A stretch of DNA of 64,000 nt, taken from the NCBI RefSeq assembly GCF_030689025.1, contig NZ_JAUYWA010000019.1:1-64000 (forward strand). The letters are read 5' to 3'. Positions within the stretch are counted from its first letter, which is position 1; the number at the start of each line of letters is the position of its first letter. This stretch comes from Oceanobacter sp. 1_MG-2023 (GTDB lineage: Bacteria; Pseudomonadota; Gammaproteobacteria; Pseudomonadales; Oceanobacteraceae). The notes beneath the pieces are model-generated. The model was not told the origin of the DNA and searched no databases. It worked only from the letters and a program-made list of their open reading frames with translations. A program made the position numbers and the translations under genes. Below are positions 55,847 to 64,000 of this stretch, piece by piece.

Positions 55847-57331
55847 ATGACTACACAACAGGTCGATGTACTCCTGGTTGGCGGAGGAGTGATGAGTGCG
55901 ACCCTGGGTACGCTGCTAAGCAAGCTCGATCCAACGCTCAAACTCATGATGGTAGAACGTTTGGATCATGTCGCTCATGAGAGTACCGATGGATGGAACA
56001 ACGCAGGTACCGGTCACGCTGGTTACTGTGAACTCAACTACACCGCAGAAGATGCCAACGGTAATGTGAGCATCGATCGGGCATTAACCATCAATGCCAA
56101 TTTCGAACTGTCGCTCCAGCTCTGGAGCTACCTGGTCGAAACGGGAGGTCTCCCACAACCCACGCAATTCATCAACACCACGCCCCACATCAGCTTTGTA
56201 TGGGGTGAAAAAAACGTTGCATTCCTGCGTCAGCGTGCAGAAAAACTGTCCGCTCACCACTTGTTCAAAGACATGGAATACAGCGAAGACCCAGAAGTAC
56301 TGAAGCAGTGGATACCACTGGTGATGAACGGCCGCGATGCCAATGAGAAAGTTGCGGCGACCCGTATTGCCTACGGTTCTGACGTTGATTTCGGCTCCCT
56401 GACTCGCAACCTGGTTCAGCAGCTGGAGCAACAGGACAACTTCAATCTGCTAGTGAACCATGAAGTGGTTGATTTCGAACGTCACCAGCAAGAAAAACGC
56501 TGGACGGTGGCACTGCGAGACCGTCAGTCTGGCAAAACCAAAACCGTCAATACCGGTTTTGTTTTTCTTGGCGCCGGTGGTGGTTCCCTGCCACTGCTGC
56601 AGGCTTCAGGTATCGAAGAAGCAGAAGGTTATGGCGGCTTCCCGGTCAGTGGTCAGTGGCTGGTCTGCAAAGACAAGAAAATTGTCTCGCAGCATCATGC
56701 CAAAGTGTATGGCAAAGCAGCCATCGGTGCTCCTCCGATGTCGGTTCCCCACCTGGATACCCGAATTATCAACGGTGAACCCGCCTTGTTGTTCGGTCCT
56801 TATGCCGGGTTCACTACCAAATTCCTGAAAGCTGGCTCCAAGCTCGACCTGATCAAATCCGTTAGTACCAACAATCTGTTTCCAATGATGTCGGTTGGTA
56901 TCCATAACATGGATCTGACCAAGTACCTGATCAGTGAAGTGATGCAATCCCACGATAACCGGGTAGAAACATTACGCGGCTACTTCCCTGAGTGCCAATC
57001 CAGCGACTGGACACTCGCCCACGCCGGACAACGTGTGCAAGTCATCAAGAAAGACGCCAATGGCAAAGGGAAACTGGAGTTTGGTACCGAACTGGTATCT
57101 GCTGCGGATGGCTCTCTGGCGGCCCTGCTGGGAGCATCTCCAGGTGCATCGGTTGCAGCTTATGCCATGCTGGAAGTTCTGGAAAAATGTTTTGCCGACA
57201 AAATGACCGGCGCCTGGCAGGACAGGTTAAAAACCATGATTCCATCCTATGGCCAGTCTCTGATCGAAGACAGCGAACTGCTGGAGCGTGTACGCCAACG
57301 CACATTAAGTACGCTTGAACTGAAGCCATAA
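55847..57331 (+). CDS. mqo: Malate:quinone oxidoreductase
   Basis: This 494-residue FAD enzyme starts with MTTQQVDVLLVGGGVMSATL, the dinucleotide-binding glycine motif, followed by HESTDGWNNAGTGHAGYCEL, a hallmark of Mqo. The C-terminus AWQDRLKTMIPSYGQSLIED is also typical. It oxidises malate to oxaloacetate and passes electrons to quinone at the inner face of the membrane, replacing or complementing NAD-malate dehydrogenase. Single gene with its own terminator. Confidence 0.97.
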   Translation: MTTQQVDVLLVGGGVMSATLGTLLSKLDPTLKLMMVERLDHVAHESTDGWNNAGTGHAGYCELNYTAEDANGNVSIDRALTINANFELSLQLWSYLVETGGLPQPTQFINTTPHISFVWGEKNVAFLRQRAEKLSAHHLFKDMEYSEDPEVLKQWIPLVMNGRDANEKVAATRIAYGSDVDFGSLTRNLVQQLEQQDNFNLLVNHEVVDFERHQQEKRWTVALRDRQSGKTKTVNTGFVFLGAGGGSLPLLQASGIEEAEGYGGFPVSGQWLVCKDKKIVSQHHAKVYGKAAIGAPPMSVPHLDTRIINGEPALLFGPYAGFTTKFLKAGSKLDLIKSVSTNNLFPMMSVGIHNMDLTKYLISEVMQSHDNRVETLRGYFPECQSSDWTLAHAGQRVQVIKKDANGKGKLEFGTELVSAADGSLAALLGASPGASVAAYAMLEVLEKCFADKMTGAWQDRLKTMIPSYGQSLIEDSELLERVRQRTLSTLELKP

Positions 57332-57357
57332 ATACAGCGTCAGCATCATCACGTCAC

Positions 57358-57390
57358 AAAAAAGCCCCTCGCCTGAAGGGGCTTTTTTTG
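57358..57390 (+). terminator. Intrinsic terminator of mqo
   Basis: Stem agcccct / aggggct with loop cgcctga is followed by seven T. It lies 27 bases past the mqo stop. The A run before it makes it partly bidirectional. Confidence 0.92.
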
Positions 57391-57898
57391 TGACTCTCCC
57401 CCTTCCCTCTTCATACCCGGTGGACCATATTGCAATAACAGGCAATGGAATCTGCACAACCACCGCATCAAGCACACCAGGCTAAAAACTCCAGTAAACC
57501 GCCCTTTTATTCACAACCACTTATCTTTTATTTACAGCCGCTTGTCCTTTATTCACAGCCGCTTGTCTTCTTTTTAAGCATTTTCCACGTTATCCCTAAA
57601 AACAAGCCTCAGCCAGGATCGATATAAGATAAATAAACAAAGTGACAGTTCTAACAAAACCTACACTCAACCCAACATTTTAGGACCAGATAAAACAAAT
57701 CCTTGAATTACTGTCACCAGAATAATCACCGCTCGTCACGCCTGCCCTGGATATAGGGTCAACTTGTGTCATCAAGCCCACGAACAATACCTATCTTTAT
57801 ATTTGGGAGTGAGTTTGCCAGCCATACAGAGACATGGCATATTCGCCGCCATCAGCCACCTACGGCTGGAGTGAATGGTTTGAAAAGGAGTATGAACC
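57391..57898. other. Upstream region of the minor pilin operon
   Basis: The 508 bases have no convincing gene. They contain three tandem 21-base repeats (57505-57567) and an AT-rich stretch around 57620-57720. A promoter for the pil operon should lie here; I saw no clear sigma-54 site. Confidence 0.5.
57505..57567. repeat. Three tandem 21-base repeats
   Basis: Units at 57505-57525, 57526-57546 and 57547-57567 share the core ttattcacagccgcttgtc, with a few substitutions in the first copy. They lie about 330 bases upstream of the pilin operon and 115 bases after the mqo terminator. They may be a regulator-binding array or a slippage expansion. Confidence 0.75.
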
Positions 57899-58468
57899 AT
57901 GATTATGTCTTCACATGCCCTCCCGGCTACATACACGTCTGGCCACCATTCATCAGGCTTCACCCTGATTGAGTTGATGATCACCCTTGCTGTATTTGCC
58001 ATCGTTATGTTCGCCGCGGTGCCATCCCTCACCAGCTTTATGAGCCGCTCTGAACTGACAGCTGAGACCAATCGGTTTATGGGAGCTCTGGTTCTTGCCC
58101 GCACTGAAGCGGTCAAACGTAATACCCATGTCGCACTATGCCCCAGTAACGACCAGACCAGTTGTAACTCCACCTCCTGGAGCGATGGCTGGATCACCTT
58201 CCAGGATACCAATGGCGACGGTACGCTGGCGTCAGACAATAGCGAAGAAATCATCAAATACGCCGACGCGGCTTCCAACGTCAAGATCTATCCGGATACA
58301 AACTTCAGCAAGGTCATTCGCTACAAGACTGATGGAAATATCAACAATAGCCCCGGCGAGATTGTTATTTGTTCCGAGCAAGCACCTGCCGAAGTCAATG
58401 CCCGCGAAATCGAAATATCCTCCGGTGGCCGCCCCAGTATTACTGCCACCCAAAAAACCAACTGCTGA
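57899..58468 (+). CDS. Minor type IV pilin, FimT/FimU (GspH) family
   Basis: This 189-residue prepilin has an AAGGAG site 10 bases before the ATG. After a 20-residue leader the cleavage motif SSGFTLIELMITLAVFAIVMFAAVP appears, so cleavage is expected after the glycine. The globular part has the GspH-type pattern (SRSELTAETNRFMGALVLARTEAVKRN) and paired cysteines (CPSNDQTSC). A DTNGDGTLASDN loop resembles a calcium-binding turn. It primes pilus assembly with PilV, PilW, PilX and PilE. First gene of the operon; its stop overlaps an ATG at 58468. Confidence 0.9.
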   Translation: MIMSSHALPATYTSGHHSSGFTLIELMITLAVFAIVMFAAVPSLTSFMSRSELTAETNRFMGALVLARTEAVKRNTHVALCPSNDQTSCNSTSWSDGWITFQDTNGDGTLASDNSEEIIKYADAASNVKIYPDTNFSKVIRYKTDGNINNSPGEIVICSEQAPAEVNAREIEISSGGRPSITATQKTNC

Positions 58469-58479
58469 TGGAGACAGGT

Positions 58480-58974
58480 ATGTTTTCAACACTGCATTCC
58501 GTCGAACCCGTACCTTACCGACAGTCCGGCTTTGGACTGATTGAAGTACTGGTATCTATCGTGATTGTGTCCATTGGCCTGCTCGGACTGGCCGGACTAC
58601 AAACCCGGGCCTTACAAGAAAACAACGCTGCCTATCTGCGTTCCCAAGCCGGCATTCTGGTCTACGACATGTTCGAGCGCCTGCGTTCAAACAGCCAGGG
58701 AGCGGCCAGTGACAACTACAACACCGCAACAACCAGTACGACCGATGACACCCTGGCGGCTACAGACCTGCTGGACTGGAAAAGTGAAATCAGCCGTACC
58801 TTGCCCAATGGAGCCGGGGTTGTTTCTTGCACCACTGACAGCACGGTAGCGACCACGACCTGCAACGTCAGTATCAGCTGGGATGACGTTTCGGTCATCA
58901 GCGATAACAGCGGTGACGATGACGACAAAGACGATGGCCGCACACTCACCATCAATATGGTCGCAGTATTATGA
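58480..58974 (+). CDS. pilV: Minor type IV pilin PilV
   Basis: About 164 residues from ATG 58480, preceded by GGAGACAGG; ATG 58468, overlapping the previous stop, is an alternative. The prepilin motif is QSGFGLIEVLVSIVIVSIGLLG, followed by the PilV-typical AGLQTRALQENNAAYLRSQA. It sits in the pilus tip complex with PilW and PilX. Acidic end with several aspartates (NSGDDDDKDDGR). Its stop overlaps the pilW start by four bases. Confidence 0.9.
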   Translation: MFSTLHSVEPVPYRQSGFGLIEVLVSIVIVSIGLLGLAGLQTRALQENNAAYLRSQAGILVYDMFERLRSNSQGAASDNYNTATTSTTDDTLAATDLLDWKSEISRTLPNGAGVVSCTTDSTVATTTCNVSISWDDVSVISDNSGDDDDKDDGRTLTINMVAVL

Positions 58975-60023
58975 GATTTGAAACGGTAACAGTCGGAAAA
59001 ACACACGGCTTTTCTCTTGTTGAGCTGATGATTGTCCTGGTATTGGACGCAGTCATAATCGCTGGGGTTTTTTCAGTATTCCAGAGTAATCAGGCGGTCT
59101 ACCGGACCAACGATGCCATGTCGCGCTTACAAGAGAATGTCCGCATTTCCTACGACTACTTGTCCAGGGAAATCCGCATGGCGGGTTCAGGTTATTCCTG
59201 TCTCAGCAGTATCGATGCGGTCAACAACGTATTGAACAATGCCACTGATTTTGACCAACAGTTCGACACTATTGTCCGGGGTTATGACAACACCGAAGAC
59301 AACCTCCCAAGCGAATTTTCGAGCAAGGTCAAAGATGGAACCGACGCACTGGTAGTACGAGGCTCCTACGGTACAGGTGCCAAACTGGAAAGTGCCATGG
59401 ACAGTAGCACTGCAGTCCTCAGCACCACTGTCATGGACCCAACTCCTTTTGGTACCGGGGATATTGTCGTTATTACCGACTGCCGAACCGCATCGATTTT
59501 CCAGGTCACCAGTTATACCGACAGTACCGGCGAAACCGTACATGATGCCGGTGGCAGTACAACACCAGGCAATGCAACCAGTAGCTTCCCTTATGCTTAT
59601 CCGGTCGGCTCATCGGTTATCAAGGTCCGTACCACCAGTTATTACGTCGGCACCAACGAAGACGGTAACAGCGCCCTGTTTGTACGCAATACAGATGAAG
59701 GCAGCGCGGAAACCTATGAAATAGTCGAAGGGATTGCTGATATGCAACTGGAATATGCCGTAGACACCAATAGTGACGGATATCCGGACGATTATAAAAC
59801 CGCCGCCGATATCTCAACCAGCCAATGGGATCAGGTTATCAGTGTACGGGTCAGCCTGTTAGCAGAAAGTCTGGAAGATAACGTCACCGAAACGCCAACA
59901 CCGTATCAGTTTTACCAGCGCGATAAAGACGATCTCCTGGAAGACATAACGCCAACAGATCGAAAAATTCGCCGTAGCAGTAATTTTGTTGTCGCGATTC
60001 GCAGTCGCGTCAGTAATACATAA
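58971..60023 (+). CDS. pilW: Minor type IV pilin PilW
   Basis: This 350-residue prepilin has THGFSLVELMIVLVLDAVII, where the usual small residue in the helix is replaced by an aspartate (LDAV). The body shows PilW traits (SNQAVYRTNDAMSRLQENVR and REIRMAGSGY). A loop with DTNSDGYPDD resembles an EF-hand-type calcium site. PilW is larger than the other minor pilins and lies in the tip complex. The start overlaps the pilV stop; pilX follows after 37 bases. Confidence 0.9.
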   Translation: MRFETVTVGKTHGFSLVELMIVLVLDAVIIAGVFSVFQSNQAVYRTNDAMSRLQENVRISYDYLSREIRMAGSGYSCLSSIDAVNNVLNNATDFDQQFDTIVRGYDNTEDNLPSEFSSKVKDGTDALVVRGSYGTGAKLESAMDSSTAVLSTTVMDPTPFGTGDIVVITDCRTASIFQVTSYTDSTGETVHDAGGSTTPGNATSSFPYAYPVGSSVIKVRTTSYYVGTNEDGNSALFVRNTDEGSAETYEIVEGIADMQLEYAVDTNSDGYPDDYKTAADISTSQWDQVISVRVSLLAESLEDNVTETPTPYQFYQRDKDDLLEDITPTDRKIRRSSNFVVAIRSRVSNT

Positions 60024-60060
60024 AGTCATTCATCTGACAGAGCAATAAAGGTATAGCAAG

Positions 60061-60726
60061 ATGTTATTCCACAAGGCAGTGGCCCTTCGGCAGCAAACAG
60101 CAGCGATATCCCCCCGACCCCACCAATCCGGGTCCGCGCTTATTATCAGTATTGTTCTCCTGTTAATACTGACCATTACGGGTATTTCAGCGGTGCAATC
60201 CACCACATTGGAAATCCGTATGGCATCCAATAACGAAGACCGCAATCGGGCATTCCAGGCAGCAGAATATACCCTGACCCAGGCCAAGCAATACGTCACC
60301 ACACTGGTTGAGAACGGAGAAATCGACACAACGTTTGGTGTAAAAAACGGCCTGTATCAAACCCTCACCATTTCCGATGACGGTGCAGGCAGCGCCGATT
60401 GTGATACCTCCACCCCTTGGCTGACTCAAAGTGCCCAGTGGGATGACGATGATTCGGTCAGCCTGTATGAATATGACAGCAGCACAAAAACAGCACTGTC
60501 TGCCCTGAATTTATCCCAATCGCCACGTTTTATGATCGGCTTCGACAACGATACCGATACATCCAGCCCTTGCTACTCCAGCACCGATGCCGAGGGTTAC
60601 TCCAACAGCATAGGCAGTACTGGGGCTGCTTATCAGGCTGACCGTTTTACCATCACTGTTGCAGGCTACGGTTCTCAACCATCCACTCGTGTGCGGTTAC
60701 AAGCCGTTTACAGCATCCTGCACTAG
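60061..60726 (+). CDS. pilX: Minor type IV pilin PilX
   Basis: This 221-residue protein has an N-terminal stretch QSGSALIISIVLLLILTITG, the PilX variation in which the Glu5 typical of pilins is absent, followed by AVQSTTLEIRMASNNEDRNR AFQAAEYTL, a PilX hallmark. PilX helps recruit PilY1 to the tip complex. It precedes pilY1 by 11 bases. Length is normal for the family. Confidence 0.9.
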   Translation: MLFHKAVALRQQTAAISPRPHQSGSALIISIVLLLILTITGISAVQSTTLEIRMASNNEDRNRAFQAAEYTLTQAKQYVTTLVENGEIDTTFGVKNGLYQTLTISDDGAGSADCDTSTPWLTQSAQWDDDDSVSLYEYDSSTKTALSALNLSQSPRFMIGFDNDTDTSSPCYSSTDAEGYSNSIGSTGAAYQADRFTITVAGYGSQPSTRVRLQAVYSILH

Positions 60727-60737
60727 GAGCCTTACCG

Positions 60738-63515
60738 ATGAAATCACTCCAATATCTTGCTCATTTGTGTGTACTTGCTTCTTTTACTCATCAGTCACTG
60801 GCCGGAGCCTGCTATCCGACGACCTCAACCTCCGTCGGAGGCGCTGCCTTTTCTGTGCTGGAAGATGGCACCATCAGCATTGGCTCAGAGGGAGATTCTA
60901 AAACCTGTCAGGTCACCTTTTCAGGCAGTTCCAATGTTAACGTTGTCAGCGACGATCTTTACCAGGCAGATCCGAGTAAAACGGATTGTGGCCTGACTGC
61001 CAGCGATACAACACTGGATCATCTGACCCTGCCCACTTTTTTAACCACCAGTAGTTCTTCTATTTTCAGATACAAAAATAGTGGTGATACCTTTCAATAC
61101 CCGAGCAACTGGTATCGTCTTGATAACAGTAAAACCCAGTTTTGCGTCAATGGTACTTCGCCTTGCACCACAGATATTGGTTATAACACCCCAGACGATG
61201 AGGTAGCCAGTTATCTCCTTAGCATTCAAAACAGCGGCAGTACCTATACCGCTGTATTTGATAACCGACAGGGCAGTGAATGGCAGGAAATAGAAGGAGG
61301 TACTGGTAGCCAAGGAGAAATTTATTTTAACTATGCCGTCACAACACCCGAGACTCCTTACCGTATCAACTACCTGAATATATCCAACACCGATGTTATC
61401 TATTTTGAACCTGGTAGCTACTATATTAACAAGATGTACTTGGCCGACCGAGTAACCATCGAGGTCGCCATGACAGAAGAGGATGGCAGTGCAGCAGGTG
61501 ATGGCAGCGGCGTTGTAAAACTGTACTTGTATGATGGCACATCCATCATAGGTAACGGCGCTTGTATCAATGTCGCCGGTTGTGAACCTGGTAATCCAGA
61601 TGAGCGTGATGACATACAATACCCAGAACGCCTATATATATCCGTATACACCGGTGATTTTACAATTAATGACCAGGCTCAGGTTGCTGCGGGTATCTAT
61701 ATTGATGACGGCACTCTTGAAATAAAAGCCAACTCTGGAACCTACTTTGTCGGAGAAGCCTTGGCATCCGATATCCAGGTAGGAAACAATTCGGGCGTGG
61801 AATATTCCTACCAAGATACCGGTATGTTTACGGAACTGTATATTGATTCGGAAGCTGAATCGGTAACACCAAATGATGGCATCTACAGTCTCGCATCTCC
61901 TGCAGTCAACCCGTCCTCCAATATTGGTGATCTGTCGTATATTCCTTATCAGACCGATGATACAACCGATGTCTCCTCGACAGACAGCCTGACAATGGAC
62001 ACAACATCAGACTATTACGGTACCGGTATTACCGGCCACCTGATGGCCTTTCCGCTTACTTCCAGTGGCACCAGCAGCACCGCAAGCTGGGATGCCAACG
62101 ACCAAATGACCACCGACCTGCGTGAAGAACGTCTCTGGTCAACGGATGCTTCTGGCAACCTGGTGAAATTTGCCAACCTGGACGATGCTGCCTTTGGGAC
62201 TCTGTCGGATTTGGCCACAGAAACAATCATAAATTACACCATCACCCCCAATTATGCAGATGGCGATTATCTGGGCGACCGGGATTCAGGTTCATGGATC
62301 GGAGCCCCCTATACTACTCAGCCTGTGATACTCGGTGAGACGGTTATTTTTCATACCGATGATGGTTTTGTCTACGCCATTGACAGTAGTAGCGGCGAAC
62401 TCCAGTGGGGCTTTATGCCTCGACCTCTGGTTTCCTACCTGGATGATTACAGCAGTTTTTACACCCAGCATTATATGGAAGGTCAAATTGCCACGATTGG
62501 TGATGATATTGTGGTTGGGTCAGCCAAAGGTGGAGCCCTTCACTATGCCCTCAAGCTGAGCTCCAGTGGCGGGCTCAGCAGCGTACTCTGGGTTGAAGAA
62601 AGCGGCGGCGACAACCCTCACCGCCCCATCACATTTACCAATAATGATAAACAATATGCCCTCTATGTCACCAACAGTACCGACATAGTCGTGCAAGAGC
62701 TGACTTCAGGCGCCTCTCAAAAAGTGTATGACGTATCATCCAAAACCAGCCAAATCACTTCCCTGCCGCTGGCTTACCAGTACTACAGCAGTGATGGCAG
62801 CAGCAACAAACAAAATATTGAAGTCTCGTTTGGTGATAACGAAGGTAATGTCTACAGCGCTTTGGTCGTTAATAATGGCTCACTGAAAAACAGCCCATCC
62901 TGGTCCAAGGTAGGTAACGTGGGCACCTCATCCACTGTGGAAAAAAGTGTGCTCTGGTTACAATCTGCCACATTAGCCGGAGATGATTATCTGGTGGCCC
63001 AAACCACAGAACGTATGAAAGTCTTCCGCTTGCCCGCCGCAGAAACCAGCTGGCAATCCGACTGGATCAGCATGGTAGGTGAGTCTGGCTACTGGAATGA
63101 CAGCGGTACCAGCTACACCAAGGAAACCGATCACAGCAACAACTATGAGCATATCCAGCTACTGGAAGACGACGTTACCATTACCGACCAGGTTGAGATT
63201 GCAGCCAGTGTGATTTTCCTCCCTCTGCAACGGGATACCGAAGAGAGCTGTGATGCTTATTACTACTTGTATGATCTCGACACTGGCCTGTTTCCGAGCA
63301 ATGTATTGCATAACGATGCCACCGTGGATGGCAGCAATGTCAATATAGGAACAGGGAAGGCATACACACCGACTGTTGTGGTGATTGGCGATACCATCAC
63401 ATTACAGGGGCACAGTAGCGAAAACACCACTACCGATCTGGGGATCGACAATGCATTTACATTCACCACTGGTAACCAAGGCTGGTCTGGCTGGAGGGAG
63501 CTGCTTGATGAATAA
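60738..63515 (+). CDS. PilY1-like tip protein with unusual N-terminal half
   Basis: This 925-residue protein has a signal peptide (about 1-22, ending SLAGA). The C-terminal half resembles the PilY1 beta-propeller, with a PQQ-like blade VYAIDSSSGELQWGFMP and repeated DGSS/DN-type turns. The N-terminal half lacks the von Willebrand-type domain of canonical PilY1. Instead residues about 205-360 (YFEPGSYYINKMYL, KLYLYDGTSIIGNG, LYISVYTGDFTINDQAQV) look like the repeated beta strands of MshQ-type adhesins. It probably sits at the pilus tip and aids adhesion or surface sensing. Position after pilX and before pilE is that of pilY1. Overlaps pilE by eight bases. Confidence 0.75.
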   Translation: MKSLQYLAHLCVLASFTHQSLAGACYPTTSTSVGGAAFSVLEDGTISIGSEGDSKTCQVTFSGSSNVNVVSDDLYQADPSKTDCGLTASDTTLDHLTLPTFLTTSSSSIFRYKNSGDTFQYPSNWYRLDNSKTQFCVNGTSPCTTDIGYNTPDDEVASYLLSIQNSGSTYTAVFDNRQGSEWQEIEGGTGSQGEIYFNYAVTTPETPYRINYLNISNTDVIYFEPGSYYINKMYLADRVTIEVAMTEEDGSAAGDGSGVVKLYLYDGTSIIGNGACINVAGCEPGNPDERDDIQYPERLYISVYTGDFTINDQAQVAAGIYIDDGTLEIKANSGTYFVGEALASDIQVGNNSGVEYSYQDTGMFTELYIDSEAESVTPNDGIYSLASPAVNPSSNIGDLSYIPYQTDDTTDVSSTDSLTMDTTSDYYGTGITGHLMAFPLTSSGTSSTASWDANDQMTTDLREERLWSTDASGNLVKFANLDDAAFGTLSDLATETIINYTITPNYADGDYLGDRDSGSWIGAPYTTQPVILGETVIFHTDDGFVYAIDSSSGELQWGFMPRPLVSYLDDYSSFYTQHYMEGQIATIGDDIVVGSAKGGALHYALKLSSSGGLSSVLWVEESGGDNPHRPITFTNNDKQYALYVTNSTDIVVQELTSGASQKVYDVSSKTSQITSLPLAYQYYSSDGSSNKQNIEVSFGDNEGNVYSALVVNNGSLKNSPSWSKVGNVGTSSTVEKSVLWLQSATLAGDDYLVAQTTERMKVFRLPAAETSWQSDWISMVGESGYWNDSGTSYTKETDHSNNYEHIQLLEDDVTITDQVEIAASVIFLPLQRDTEESCDAYYYLYDLDTGLFPSNVLHNDATVDGSNVNIGTGKAYTPTVVVIGDTITLQGHSSENTTTDLGIDNAFTFTTGNQGWSGWRELLDE

Positions 63516-63924
63516 CACCCAATACGCCGCTAGCCGCGGCGTTACGCTGATCGAACTAATGGTCACCATAACGATTATTGGTATTTTGTTTGTTGTTGGT
63601 ATTCCCAGCTACAACAACTATGTCGTCAAAACCAACCGTAACGCGGCGGCTTCCTGCTTACTGGAGGTATCCCAGTCGCTGGAAAAACGTTATGCCGCAG
63701 CAACGGCCTATACGGGTGATACACCAAGCAACAGCTGTATCAGTGGTGTCAGCGACAGTTACACCATCAGCTCTAGTCTTGAAACCCATGCTTTCACGCT
63801 CAAGGCAACACCAACCGCCAATCAGAAAGACTGGGCCTGTGGCATCCTGACCTACAACCAGGCAGGAAACAAAGGCCTGGAAGCCCATAACGGAGTAACC
63901 GGTACGACCGACCTCTGCTGGTAA
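63508..63924 (+). CDS. pilE: Type IV pilin-like protein PilE
   Basis: About 138 residues from ATG 63508, with GGAGGGAG upstream; the start lies inside the end of the preceding gene. The prepilin motif is SRGVTLIELMVTITIIGILF, cleaved after the glycine, followed by VVGIPSYNNYVVKTNRNAAA. Two cysteine pairs (C52/C72 region and the terminal DLCW) could form the pilin disulfide loop. As in Pseudomonas it is the last gene of the minor pilin operon and is part of the tip complex rather than the main subunit. Confidence 0.9.
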   Translation: MNNTQYAASRGVTLIELMVTITIIGILFVVGIPSYNNYVVKTNRNAAASCLLEVSQSLEKRYAAATAYTGDTPSNSCISGVSDSYTISSSLETHAFTLKATPTANQKDWACGILTYNQAGNKGLEAHNGVTGTTDLCW

Positions 63925-63935
63925 TTGCGATGCAC

Positions 63936-63963
63936 AAAAAACGGCGCCGAAGCGCCGTTTTTT
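63936..63963 (+). terminator. Intrinsic terminator of the minor pilin operon
   Basis: Stem acggcgc / gcgccgt with tetraloop cgaa, preceded by A residues and followed by six T. It lies 12 bases after the pilE stop and closes the operon. Confidence 0.92.
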
Positions 63964-64000
63964 GTGGGTACTCAACCGAGTAACATCATACTGACCGGTT

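Overview
The window comes from the chromosome of a gammaproteobacterium, probably a Pseudomonas/Oceanospirillales-type marine or environmental organism. Pointers are the hptB-hsbR-hsbA trio, a FleQ master regulator, a pilV-pilW-pilX-pilY1-pilE minor pilin operon, malate:quinone oxidoreductase, fxsA upstream of groESL, and ACR3-type arsenic resistance. No rRNA or tRNA gene was seen. The species cannot be fixed from the sequence alone.

Layout. 1-120: deleted remnant of an IS256-family transposase. 277-2680 (minus): HptB/HsbR/HsbA partner-switching phosphorelay. 3130-4836 (minus): AAA ATPase of unknown role. 5175-8138 (plus): arsenic operon, with an ArsC-ArsR fusion, a second ArsC, ArsH and Acr3, behind an inverted repeat. 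8195-12012: small metabolic genes (CWC protein, VOC, acetyltransferase, NudC, TPR-sulfotransferase). 12106-29051 (minus): one 17-kb urea block. In transcription order it holds an NCS1-permease-like hybrid sensor kinase, a LuxR-type response regulator, urtABCDE, ureD, ureA, a fused ureBC, ureE, ureF, ureG and hupE/ureJ. 29243-35906: globin, glutaredoxin-like protein, glutaminase, diguanylate cyclase, nitroreductase and small proteins. 36351-39030: a group II intron with its maturase, downstream of groESL. 39419-42055 (minus): fxsA and groESL with a sigma-32-like promoter. 42395-44448: ATL protein, exported Nudix protein, membrane protein. 44503-54553 (minus): cellulose operon bcsA-bcsB-bcsZ-bcsC followed by fleQ; bcsA carries a frameshift. 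55847-57331: mqo. 57899-63924 (plus): type IV minor pilin operon with an unusual PilY1-like protein.

How the genes fit together. The urea block supplies uptake (UrtABCDE), hydrolysis (UreABC), nickel supply (UreE, HupE/UreJ) and enzyme maturation (UreDFG). A two-component system with a transporter-like input domain sits at its head, so it is a candidate urea or nitrogen sensor for the block. Several loci concern the switch between motile and attached life: HptB/HsbR/HsbA, a GGDEF protein, FleQ, cellulose synthase with a PilZ domain, and type IV pili.

Points that most deserve a second look are the permease-kinase with a cysteine-rich linker and the perfect dyad upstream of urtA, the UreB-UreC fusion, the ArsC-ArsR fusion, the PilY1-like protein with a replaced N-terminal half, the bcsA frameshift, and the group II intron behind groEL.
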